Origin: Rhexocercosporidium sp. MPI-PUGE-AT-0058
Lineage: Eukaryota; Ascomycota; Leotiomycetes; Helotiales
NCBI GenBank assembly: GCA_020746875.1
Contig: JAGTJL010000002.1
Location: forward strand, 3,596,001-3,660,000
Direction of reading: 5' to 3'
DNA: 64,000 nucleotides
Position numbers and translations under genes: made by a program. The first letter of the stretch is position 1; the number at the start of each line of letters is the position of its first letter. Below, in pieces: positions 11,490-21,411 of this stretch. Below the pieces are notes generated by a model, which saw only the letters and a program-made list of their open reading frames with translations, had not been told where the DNA came from and did no database searches.

Positions 11490-12363
11490 TTAAACCTCGT
11501 CAAATGAAGTATTCTCGCCAGAATAATGCCAGTCCGTTCTGTTCTTCGTCCCCGCTTCCTTGATGCCGTGCTCCCATAACAAGGACCTGAGGTCACAATT
11601 CTGTTGCCAGAGCTTGGCATTGCGGTCTTCAGCCTCCTCTAATTTGTGGCAGGGTACAACCTCCCTGCCCCGGCCCAATAACATACTGATGACTTTAAGC
11701 TTGTTATTCTCTTTTAGAACGGAATTGTGTCTCTTCTGGATCTTCCGTTTCTCCACTAGAGCATTGGAGAGCTGTTCTAAGATCTCGGCTTTGGACGCAA
11801 CTTTAGCCTTTTTAGAAGGAGGTGGAGCGTCAGGGTCCTGTGGCTTCCGTTTCGTGTATTTTGCTTTTGTTGTCACGTCGGAGCCTTTACGCGGACGGCC
11901 TCTCTTTTTAGAAGGGGGGATTGCACCTTCAGCTGCTGAAGCTGACGGTTGGATGGCTGTATCCATTGGAGTAGAGGGTGTCGCTGGTCTGAGACCTGGG
12001 AAATAGAAACTTTCAGAGCCCCTTTGGGAAGCATTTTCGGGAGTCAAGAGTTGGTCGCCGCTTGGAACCCCTTGGGTTTCGTTTGGATTTCTTGTTTTAT
12101 CGGAAGCATAGTTCGTGGAAGTCGAGGTTCGGAAGCAGGATTGAGCTTCTTTAATGTTCTCAGGCACTTTCACGGTGTTGAGAAGTTTGCCCCTGGAGAC
12201 TGGAGAAAAAGAGCTCGTTGAGTATTCATTCATCGGAGGAGGCTTCTGACAGCCTTGTTCGATGGGCTGGAAACAATTAATATTCATTATCATAGATAAT
12301 ATAGGAGAAAGCAAGGGCGATGCTTACCCGCGAAGACATAGTTCGCGAAATATCTGAAGCCAT
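11490..12363 (-). CDS. AT-hook protein with C-terminal coiled coil, two exons, 270 aa
   Basis: The minus strand starts at ATG 12363. Exon 1 (12328-12363) encodes MASDISRTMSSR. A 61-nt intron (GTAAGCATC to TGTTTCCAG) joins in phase 0 to exon 2 (11490-12266). A long continuous frame that reads through the intron has no credible start. The central region holds a canonical AT-hook (KKRGRPRKG, with the GRP core) and two further basic patches (TKRKPQDP and PPSKKAKVA), so minor-groove DNA binding in the nucleus is likely. The last 90 residues form a leucine-rich coiled coil (KRKIQKRHNSVLKENNKLK) that could dimerise. It resembles an AT-hook or bZIP-like regulator but lacks a clear bZIP basic region. 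It is the only minus-strand gene in the coiled-coil block. Confidence 0.65.
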
Positions 12364-13209
12364 TGTGCCTACGATGATGTGTGTCTGATGGTCGATGGTG
12401 GTTTCGTGAGTGATTATTCAAATGGAAATGAGTAGAAGATGAGGGTTGGGACGAGGGTTGTAAATTTTAAATAAGAGAAGAAATTTGGACCGGCTACAAA
12501 GTCGCTTGCCTACGTTACTATGCATCGACGCTCCTTGGAAGACTCTCAGTATCTCCGCCAGATCCAGACAAGAAACGTTTAGACTAACTAACTAACCTGC
12601 TTAAGTTACCAAAACAAGCAGCGATGCCAGTGAGCCTCGGTAGTAGCATCTAGCTATCTCCGACAATTCCCAGAGGATTTGGCCAAGTTTGATCAGATGC
12701 TCGCTTCACAATCGTTAAAACTACAAAACTAGATGCACACAATTTGAAGTGAGATATTTTTATGCCAGGAAATAAATCCATGGTTAAATGCCCAAACGCT
12801 GTCGTCAAAAATAAACACGCTTCAATGAAGTGTGCACAGCTAAACGTTGGGTCCGAAACCAGCGGGAAATACAGTACCCATCCCTCTAGCGCTCAAGATG
12901 ACAGCACCACTCAGTGCAGTTTGTGGATTGTAGATTGCGCTTGATGTAAGCTCCACAATTATTAAGGATTGCACAAGAGGTAGAAATTTGGTCCGGAGAT
13001 CATGGGGTGTGCAACAGCTCCCCCACAGATCAAGAAGATGTAAGTCTGTAGAGGCCAAGGAAACGATATTCTGATATTGCCGGAGCCAGGAAGACAGAAA
13101 GCTACGAGTTTTATTCTTATCTCACCGTTGTTCGTTGGTTGTGTGCAGTCATCACCCTTCCCCATGGGTCAGTCATCAACGCCATTTTTGGTTCTTGATT
13201 AGACTTTAG
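12364..13209. other. Spacer with possible 5' exons of the cysteine-rich remnant
   Basis: This is mostly non-coding. A candidate plus-strand exon at 12984-13039 (acceptor TAG, donor GTAAGTCTG, reading KFGPEIMGCATAPPQ) and another near 13149-13167 could precede the frame at 13210, but I cannot find a start codon that completes the gene. Confidence 0.25.
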
Positions 13210-13623
13210 AGTGAGTGCAACAAGTGTGGTGGCAACGATCCTGATCTGGCGTATCAGAGCCCAGGTAGTACCAATCTGCGATATTATTGTAGCTCTGATG
13301 ATCCGTGTGTGGATACAACTAGTCTCCAAGGACCACCATGCGGAGAAAACAACAAGCTCGGGAACCTATTCACATGAGCAGGAGAAAGGTCTCGAGGCAC
13401 ACAGAACCTTGCTGTTATCAGCATCGATACCAGAAGGAATTTTGCTATCGTGGCAGAATCACCCTACGACGCCGAGACCAAGAAACCCAAGATGAAGTCT
13501 CTCATTGGATGTTTCAACGGTCCATGGGAGCTAATGGACTCTTTACCACACTGCGCAAACATTGAAATACAACAAAGCTCTGCTTTCTCTTTCAATTTGG
13601 TTTCCCTCTTCATAGAAAATTAA
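13210..13623 (+). pseudogene. Cysteine-rich protein frame broken by one TGA
   Basis: After a good acceptor (GACTTTAG) a frame of 137 codons runs to TAA at 13621. Its only interruption is a TGA at 13375-13377. Before the TGA it reads like a small cysteine-rich protein (ECNKCGGNDPDL, then YYCSSDDPC and GPPCGENN). After it, the text stays coding-like (ISIDTRRNFAIVAESPYDAE, then a LIGCFNGPWELM stretch and CANIE). The TGA falls where an Arg CGA would be reasonable, so a C-to-T nonsense change is plausible. The cysteine spacing suggests a disulfide-rich, possibly secreted product, but no signal peptide exon was found. It could instead end normally at the TGA as a short gene. Confidence 0.35.
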
Positions 13624-14081
13624 ACAGAAGAAAATAAGTTCCAAAAACAAGCACTACCAAGCACCAGAGAAACCGGGACTTTCGCAAGCATGACTTCCCC
13701 AAGCCCAAAGTCCGATCAGAAATTCGCAGGAATGATATCCGTCGCAAGTTCACACTTGCAAATGATCTTCATTATATGACAAAGAATGTACTGACAAGTC
13801 AAGCAGGCTCATAAATTGGAGAAAATCAAGAATCCTATGGTAGATCCAATTTCCTTGGTAGGTCTTCCCCACAGCTCGAACCTAACGACCAGTCGAGGAA
13901 GGAAAGAGCTGACGGCCAACAACAAGATTTTATCACAGGAAGTAACGAGACATTCGAGAATGCCCAAGACCAGAGCTTGCTCGTAAATTCACTTCTGCAT
14001 CTCTTCCCAATTCCACATCCATGTCACACCAACAGAGATATTACACAGCATCCTTAGCAACCCAACAGTCGCATACTAACT

Positions 14082-15050
14082 ATGGCGCAAAATTTACAAC
14101 GAACGCGTCGGAAGTCTCCCAAGCCTGCCAAAAGTCTCGGAAAAGATATTCGCAACTGCGATGAGAAACGTAAATCCCCATGTGGCTGCGTCGTCGACCC
14201 CGAGCAATCTGCAAAACGACTTCGCTTTTCCGCCCGCAATCTCGATGGCAGCAGCTCAAGCAGTGAGGGCTCCGAGGACGATTCATTTTCTTCTGCCGTC
14301 TTTGCCGATGGACTGAATAACAAGGTGGAGGTGCAGATGAATGCAGCGCTCGAAGCAAAGCTCCAAGAATTTGGATTCAAGCCCAACAAAGCTACTTCCG
14401 ACCTCGCTAATATCAGCGTCAAAACGACGAATCTCTTCGAAGAGTCGACATGTGCTTCAGCCGAGCTCGAGGACACAAAAACTCGATTGGTAGAGACTGA
14501 GGAGCGGGAAGCTGGTTTACAAGAGGCGAGCAAGCACAACGTCACAGAGCCGACTCTCAATGTTCTTCGAGATGAGAACGATCGTCTGCGAGCCAATCTG
14601 AAGAAGCAAGAGCTGGATCATTACCAGGACAAGCAGATTTTAGAGCAAATAAGAACAGAGCTCGAGGTCACAAAGGAGATACTCAATGATCTGCGCGACG
14701 AGAATGAGGACTTGCAATTCGATATTAGCTTGAAAGAGCTCAATCGTTGTAAGGAGAGGCATGACTTGAACCAGATAAGAATTGATCTCGAACAGACAAG
14801 GATACAGCTAAAAGACTGCCAGGAAAGCGAGGCAGGATTGCGAAGGGCGAATGATGGTTCCAATGCTCTCCCCAGACGGCGCTCGCCCAGGAGATTGATA
14901 AGTCACAATGAGCACTCGAAAAAGTCGTTGCAGGTTCCAGAGTCGAGTAGGCATACGATGGCAAATGCTATAGTCCCGAAGGCTTGCGAAGAGGATCTAG
15001 ATGCTGAGAAGAAGGACTTGGAGGCGAGGCTTCAGCATATGACAGAGTGA
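14082..15050 (+). CDS. Coiled-coil protein, C-terminus cut by in-frame TGA, 322 aa
   Basis: This is an ATG frame of 322 residues with a basic, Ser-rich head (KRLRFSARNLDG, then a Ser/Glu/Asp run). A coiled coil of about 150 residues contains an internal duplication: LNVLRDENDRLRANLKKQEL followed by LNDLRDENEDLQFDISLKEL, each with a trailing EQIRTELE- or NQIRIDLE-like unit. An arginine/serine patch (RRRSPRRL) follows. The frame stops at TGA 15048-15050 in the middle of another heptad segment, and coding character continues in the same frame to 15260, so the protein is probably truncated relative to its ancestor. It is one of the coiled-coil family genes in this block. The function is unknown. 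Confidence 0.6.
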   Translation: MAQNLQRTRRKSPKPAKSLGKDIRNCDEKRKSPCGCVVDPEQSAKRLRFSARNLDGSSSSSEGSEDDSFSSAVFADGLNNKVEVQMNAALEAKLQEFGFKPNKATSDLANISVKTTNLFEESTCASAELEDTKTRLVETEEREAGLQEASKHNVTEPTLNVLRDENDRLRANLKKQELDHYQDKQILEQIRTELEVTKEILNDLRDENEDLQFDISLKELNRCKERHDLNQIRIDLEQTRIQLKDCQESEAGLRRANDGSNALPRRRSPRRLISHNEHSKKSLQVPESSRHTMANAIVPKACEEDLDAEKKDLEARLQHMTE

Positions 15051-15260
15051 CATGATAGTTTGCTCAAAGCGTACTTGACTGCCTCGAGAACTAGCGAGAA
15101 TCAGAAACTGCTTCAGTTGTGAGAGACCGCGCAGATTCATTCTACTAAGAGGGACGAGGAGGACGGGACTTTCGAGTGTGGCACGTATCTCCTCGATGGA
15201 AAGTTGATTATAACACTCCGTGGTCCTAGAAACCAGCAGCCCAAGGAACATTGGCATTGA
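15051..15260 (+). pseudogene. Former C-terminus of the coiled-coil gene, behind two TGA codons
   Basis: The frame of the preceding gene continues for 70 codons beyond its stop, interrupted again only by TGA at 15120-15122, and ends at TGA 15258-15260. The text is coding-like (HDSLLKAYLTASRTSENQKL, then a segment with FECGTYLLDGKLIITL). Both internal stops would be Arg codons if CGA had become TGA, which suits the Arg-rich heptads. I infer recent C-to-T nonsense changes. An alternative is a chance open stretch. Confidence 0.4.
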
Positions 15261-15709
15261 TGAGTTTGATCGGAGAATCAGCATAAAGTAGTGTCTCGTA
15301 GAGGAACAGGACATGGACGTTGGACCGAAGAAGCAGGGATGAGGCTTTCGTGGCTGATTATCCCCAGCCCGCACTGGGGTTGGTTGGTAATTGCGTTGCA
15401 TTCATTGCTTTTCTGTTTGTTGGCTGCAGTGAGTGTTTGAGAGTAGAACAAGCTGCATATTGAAATTGATGATGGCACTTGCCAAGGGTTCAAACTTAGG
15501 CAGGAGTAGAATCCAGTGTACAGTACCTAGGTACTCTAATCAAACACTTGTATCCATTCCAAGGTTCTCATTGGTAATACCACTCGTGAAGTGAAGCAGT
15601 AATATACACGGCCTCGGCCTTATGCCAGCCCATCCATCGCCCAGCCATGCTTGCTATTGAGACATTCAAAGAAATCTCCCCGGTTCTCCCATCTATGCCC
15701 GTCCTTGTC

Positions 15710-16758
15710 TTACACCAACTCGCTCGTCACGTTCGAGAACTCGCCCTTCTCTAACTTCGTCTTCCAGAAGATAGGGTTCGTGTCGTTGAAGCCGTGCTTG
15801 ACCCATCCATCCTCCTTGACGTGGTACAAGTTGATGAAACCACCAGAGTAAGCATCTCTGTGCGTTGCAGCCAGGATACTTCTGCTTCCCAACGCCAACG
15901 CCTCCTCCTCGGTCAAATCATATCGGTACTCAGCATCCAATACACCATATGCAAATGTTTGACCTGATCCGACACAGAACAGGTTGCCACTTAGACGGGT
16001 TCCATCCGAATCGATGTAGTAGAGAGCTGGACCTTCCTCCTTGGTGACACCGGCGCACATCGTACCCATCGACAGACCCATTCCCTTATACGAGTAGACC
16101 AGATTGGCGAGGATTTTCGAGGCGGCTGCGACGGAGATGCGGCGCTTGTGGCGGAGCTCGTGGAGTCGACACTGCATTCCGAGGTATGCGAGCCAGTATT
16201 GACAATCCTGCAATCTTGCACATTAGCTGCTGTGTCAAGTGCGTTTCCTCTTTGTTTATCCACGAGTCCGCAGATCAAACATGTGTATGTAGAATAGAGT
16301 AAAACATACAGCAGCACCACCAGCCATTGTGCCCAATAAACAACTGTTGATTTCAATAACCTTCTTGACTGTCTGACTCGCAATCCAGTTGCCGGCCGTC
16401 GCCCTCGAATCGGTTGCTACGATGATACCACCTTGGAATCTGAATGCTAGTGTTGTGGTACCGTGTGCGATCTTGATGGGGCAGTTTGGGTTGGCATGGT
16501 CGTCAGTTGCAGCACGGAGCCAGGCTGAGGGCTAGAAGTAGGTAAACAGTCAGCAGATGCTCACGGCAGACTTCCCAGAGCTCCGGTAGCTCGAGATAGA
16601 ACTGTGGATGATGATAGAAGACGTACCTGAGCAATAGGAGGCATGGCGAACTTGAGGGACAAGCTTGGTGTGGGCTGGTAGAGCTCCATCTGGTCATCTT
16701 GGGCATAGTTCTCCTTCTCGAACATCGGTCTGCTGTATTGGGCGACGAGGGTATCCAT
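15710..16758 (-). CDS. PRE2: 20S proteasome subunit beta-5 (chymotrypsin-like)
   Basis: Three exons on the minus strand: 16627-16758, 16310-16531 and 15710-16207, both introns in phase 0, total 283 residues (the yeast protein is about the same length). The propeptide ends at HG, and the mature chain begins [11 protein letters not shown] with the catalytic N-terminal threonine. The Ntn-hydrolase signature follows: [19 protein letters not shown], then the lysine of the [21 protein letters not shown] stretch, and [14 protein letters not shown]. It is the chymotrypsin-like peptidase of the 20S core. The gene shares a 580-nt upstream region with the divergent oxidoreductase gene. Identification is firm. 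Confidence 0.95.
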
Positions 16759-17340
16759 CTTGAATTGTAGTAAAGGAGTGATGTGAAGCTTCGAGTGGAG
16801 GTTGTTGAGGTTATGGGGATGGAATTAGGCGTGGGAGGTTGTTGCGTTGTTGCTTTGATTTTAGGCGTCGATAGCTGACGATTCGCGACGCGGAGAGCTC
16901 CAGGAACGAGTCACGTGCTTTGGCAGATCCTAAAGTCTCCACTTTTCTAGGAACTTCACTTACCTAAGGAGGTAACCTGCATCTCATGTATCTTACGAGT
17001 ATCTCTCATCCTCTTGCATCCCTGCATCGTCATGTCCTCACACTCAGAATTATACTGAGCCATAGTTGCAATCCAGCGTATCCTATCTATGATCCAAGTA
17101 AAGTTTATTTCTGTTACTTTGGACGGTATCCACCAAATCCAGCTGGGACGTCGCTCCTTGGCAATGCAAGCATTGCGGAGCGCGCCTTTGCAATGACCTG
17201 AGCGTCTTCTGATCGGGTGCCTAAGGTAAGCTGTAGGTAAAGCGGAAAGAGTTAGGCTCTTCTCCTGCATGTGTACTCAAAATCTACTGCCTCCCTTCTT
17301 CTAACTGCTGATATCTCATATTTCTTTCTCATTTATCAAA
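16759..17340. promoter_or_regulatory. Divergent promoter between PRE2 and the oxidoreductase gene
   Basis: This 582-nt region lies between two divergent start codons. A CACGTG E-box core is visible near 16911, in a stretch with several CG-rich motifs. No proteasome-type regulatory element is recognised. No gene is seen inside. Confidence 0.4.
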
Positions 17341-18676
17341 ATGTCTATGTCTAGTCTTGAGATCATCCAAGACCTAAAACAGCAACCGGCCTCAGACAGG
17401 ACTGTAATCATAGGAGGGGGTATTGTAGGCTCTGCCCTGGCCTATTACCTCAGTCGAGACAGCTTGTCATCCCACATCATCCTCATCGATGCTTCCCAGT
17501 CAAATCCTCAAGGCTCAACCGCATTCGCACCAGGGTTCGTCGGCCAGCTAAACTCCATCGACCATCTCACAAAATTGGCAAAAGAGAGCGTTGGAGCATA
17601 CTCCAACATCACAGGTACGATGCGTGCTTTTGTGTCCCGTTCTTGGCTGACAACATGAAGGCGCTTTCCAGCCTGTCGGTGGTCTTGAGATTGCGAGCAC
17701 AAAAGCTGGCATCGCGGAGCTTCATCATCGACGAGAGCTCGCCCATGCCGCTGGTCTCTCAGCAGACATCATCTCATCTGACGAAGCTTCTAAGCTTGCA
17801 CCGCATTTCCACGCTCAAGATAGTCTCTCTCAAGCTCTGTTCTTCCGCTCTGATGGTATAGCGCACCCAAGTACAATCGTGCAGTATTATCAAGCTGAGG
17901 CAAAGGCACAGGGTGCCGTAATCTTTGAAGGCAAAGTCTCTTATATCGCCTCTCAGGATGAGGAACATCACTTCTCGATCGTGACTGATCTTGGGGCCCT
18001 GGAAGCTAGCAAAGTGATTGTCGCAACTGGTATTTGGACACAGGAGCTTCTCAAGTCCCTCAATATCGTTCTTCCCATCATTCCCGTGGCCCATCCTTAT
18101 GCATATGGACCTTCCAGACTCGTCCGGGAAATCAAGCAACCGTTCGTGCGATGGCCAGAAAAGCACATTTATGCTCGTGATCATGGCGATGTTGATGGAT
18201 TTGGGACTTACGACCATGAACCATCTACAGCAGTACCTAGACAAAGTGCTCTCTTTAATCGAGTTGCAGGAAGGTGCGTGTCCAGCCAGCCGTTCGTGGT
18301 AAAACAGCTAATACATTCCAGCGCGATCCATGATTCTGCCCTCTCCGTGTTCCCACATGCCGCGCAACGCAATTCCAAGACTCCATATAAAGGCTTCAAC
18401 GCTATTTTCTCAGTCACCCCAGATAGCATGCCATTTGCTGGCGCGGTGCCAGATATTCGCGGACTGTATGTAGCAGCTGCTGTTTGGATCACGCACGGGG
18501 CCGGAGTAGGACGACTAGTCGCGGATTTAGTGCTAGGGAAGAAGTTGGCAGAGGAAGACTTGGAATCGTTGAAGGCTTTCGATGTGATGCGGTTCGCTGG
18601 GAAGGATTCGGAGGCATTGAAGAGGAGGGCATTGGCGACATACAATGATATATACAACAAGCAGGATCATCGGTGA
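17341..18676 (+). CDS. FAD-dependent oxidoreductase (DAO family), three exons, 413 aa
   Basis: Exons are 17341-17614, 17661-18273 and 18322-18676. The introns are 46 and 48 nt, the second with a CTAAT branch motif. The product has an N-terminal Rossmann FAD site (VIIGGGIVGSALAYYL). Next comes the STAFAPGFVGQLN segment and GGLEIAS, typical of sarcosine/dimethylglycine dehydrogenase-like proteins, and a C-terminal FSVTPDSMPFAGAVPDIRGL FAD-contact region followed by THGAGVGRLVADL. The folate-binding GCV_T half found in full-length dimethylglycine dehydrogenases is absent, so this is a stand-alone DAO domain oxidising an unknown N-methyl or amino substrate. It ends 44 nt from the convergent Zn2Cys6 gene, which may be its regulator (inference from position only). 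Confidence 0.85.
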
Positions 18677-18720
18677 TCCGTATTGAAGGCAGAGCAGGCA
18701 TGGAAAAAGTTAACAATGCA

Positions 18721-19891
18721 TCATCTGCACGGCTGGTCGAGTGCCCAATATATCCATGGTTTCCAGTCCGTGTCCAGTTCTTCCTCGATTGCGTTCAACA
18801 GCTTCACTCCGACGCCCTTCAGGAACCAGACCCAATCAGCCTGCTTCAGCAACACGCAGTAGTGTGCTAGAACAACCAAAGCCTCAGCTCTCCGTTCGTA
18901 GACCAGGTTCATATAATCAGGCGACACCATTCCCGGCCAGTAGTAGACAGCACTCATGATAGTAAGAGCCTGATGTGGAGCAAACGGCAGACACAAGACC
19001 CGTCTCAACTCATCCAGGGTCTTGATACACTCATCTAGTCCCTCATCCACCACTTCGTTGTCCACTCTCTGCTTCTCCCACTTTGTTTGCACACCTGCCA
19101 AATGCGCATCGTCGGGATTCCAGCTCTTTTCAACAGGAAGCGCCGTCGACTCCAAAACTGTCGCAAAGGGGCCCTTCTCCAACGCCGACCAATTTTCTCT
19201 CAACAGATCAATCAGCCCTCGTGCCATAAGGAACCAGTGTGGTTTTTCTAAACACGGGATTCCCATCGACGACACACCCAGTACTCCAGATACAGCAAGC
19301 ATATAAGGGACCACAAACCCCGCAAAAGCAAAGACAGCGCTGATATCGTCCGGATTCTTACGCTTAACCAGCTGTCTAAAAGTAGGCAGCGCTAGACTCT
19401 CGGATGCAGATGCGAACATGACCAATTCCTCTTTCCGGTATGGTTGAAGTGTTGAGAGATGCAGTGCCGAAACGGCGAGTAGACCATGCATGAGGAACTC
19501 GTGGGAGAGTGCTATTCTTGGGATGAGAATGAGCCAGAGGTCCATCTTTCCAGCTCGTCCAAGTGTCGTGCTAGTCCGTTGGTTATAGTGATAGAGAAAT
19601 TCCAATGTCCTAGCATCTGACGACGGTAGAGGATCGGCTCTCAGACAAATGTCACGTGTTGGCCAAGATCCAGCTGCATCGTTCCGACTTGTGGGCATGC
19701 TAGGTGTCAGAAATTGAAAGCTGCATTTGAGTCCTTGTCGCTTGCAGCCTGTGCATGTTGGTTTCTGCTCGTCGCACTGTTTGGGTAGGGTTAGCTGAGG
19801 GGCAGGGGTTGAGAGTTTTGGCACGCACTTTTACTCTTCGAGATTTACATTGTTGACATCCGACTCTGGTTTTCTTGTGGAATCGACGCAT
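18721..19891 (-). CDS. Zn2Cys6 transcription factor, UPC2-like type, 372 aa
   Basis: Exon 1 is 19829-19891 and exon 2 is 18721-19776. The intron (GTGCGTGCC to CCCAAACAG) splits the zinc cluster between RRVK and CDEQ. The joined N-terminus gives the complete binuclear cluster at residues 12-39: C-x2-C-x6-C-x6-C-x2-C-x6-C (GCQQCKSRRVK then CDEQKPTCTGCKRQGLKC). The rest matches the fungal_trans_2-like middle region (LEFLYHYNQRTSTTLGR, then LAVSALHL and QLVKRKNPDDISAVFAFAGF) found in sterol-uptake-control (UPC2)-type regulators. It is expected in the nucleus as a DNA-binding activator or repressor. It is convergent with the FAD oxidoreductase. The target pathway cannot be read from the sequence. 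Confidence 0.85.
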
Positions 19892-21411
19892 GCTGACAAA
19901 TTGAGCTTCAATTCTCCTCTCTTCTTGAACTCCAAAGAGGAGGACAGCTCACTCCAGACCACCCAACAGGGGATAGAGTAAGGTTAATCAACTCGTCCCA
20001 AAGCAGATGTTTTCAAAATGTTGTCGCACCGTCTGATCGGTCACAAAAAGCCAATGGCGCAACCTCCTGTGAAGGCCTTCGTACAAAGAGAAAGATGATT
20101 TGAGTGTTCCTTCAACAGACGTCGAAGTCTCCGTCGACCTCGTTGCTGTGCCGCATCGCTACCCCTGAGGTAGGGATCCACGCTAGAGCGTGTGGTTCTG
20201 GTGGATGTCTGATTGGCTGGACATCCGATCCATTGTTCGGTTCCCCAAGGCAATTCCAGCCGCGAGATATTTGGATTGAATTCAATATTTTCTGCGATGA
20301 TCTATATCTTAGTTTTCTTACCTGCTTGGTTTCATTTCTTAGTGTCTCTGTCTGTCGCTTTTGTCGAGCGAGATGTAGATTATGGCTGGTGTGAGTACAG
20401 TACGAGTACTACCCATCGATAGAAAGTGACAATTGGGTTGGTTTGCTAGCAAGAAACTAAACACTTTTTTAATATCTTCGATCTACCTTAGCATTGTCCC
20501 TCCTCTCAACCAATTCATTCGTAGTCATCTCCAAATGCACTATGGGCTACCATGCCGCCAACCAGATTTCGAACAGTTGTTTCATTAGAGAACAAATTTA
20601 ACAGAATTGCGATCTCAACATGTCCAAGGTCGACGAAAGGCTAGTTGTAGCCAATCTCATCAATTCAACGTACAACATTAAATCCATCGCCTACTCGCTC
20701 CCGAACCCATAAATCCCAGAAAAGCCGCTCTTACTACACCCGAATATTTTTTTCTTCATTTGAGACTCAATCATGGCATCGCTCCTCCCGTTGTGCTGCC
20801 GTTAGGAGGAAACAGTGCTGAAGAATGAGAATTCACGTGATAATCTTAGTCTACGGGCGATGTCTTGAGCATCGGTAAGCCTTGCATCCTCAATAGTCTT
20901 GACTGGTCTGCAGAGTTCTCCTTGCAGCTTCAGCGACATCGACAGCGAGTCTTCAAAACAAATATCACTTTCTCAAGTCAAGTCAGGTGGTCCCAAAGCT
21001 ATGCCAACTATGGACTAGCGCAGCCTCTCCATCAACCTCTCGAGACTTTCACACAAAGGTCAGTCCTTAATAAAGCTACCAATATCGGCTCGACGTGAGC
21101 TATGTCGCGGTTCCAGAGATAACAGACAGCCGGTCTCGGGTGTTAAGGTTTAAGTCTCTCTCATTTTCAAGTTCTCCTCCCTGCGTGTTCTGCTACCTGC
21201 GTCTAGCGTCTCGCCTTGTCGCAGGCGCCTATATTGGGATCTACTAAAACACCCTTGTTCCCTCGAGATAACCTCACCTTCGTTTATCTGTGCCAAAGAA
21301 GCTTTCAGATGCTCTGACAAAGGCTTTGAAGATTGGGTAGTTTACTTCAGTCTTTCTTCGCAGGCTGGTCTATATCTGCTCACCACACAATACTACGAAC
21401 AGTCCGTCGCC
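19892..21411. other. Long divergent intergenic region
   Basis: About 1.5 kb lies between the start of the Zn2Cys6 gene (-) and the RNA-dependent RNA polymerase gene (+). Short open frames (20041-20422, 20865-21098) have no coding character or splice partners. I see no repeat, RNA gene or transposon. Confidence 0.45.

Noticed and set aside
20041..21098. Short frames in the region before the RdRP gene
   Set aside because: They are small, with no splice partners and no coding bias. The region is better read as non-coding.
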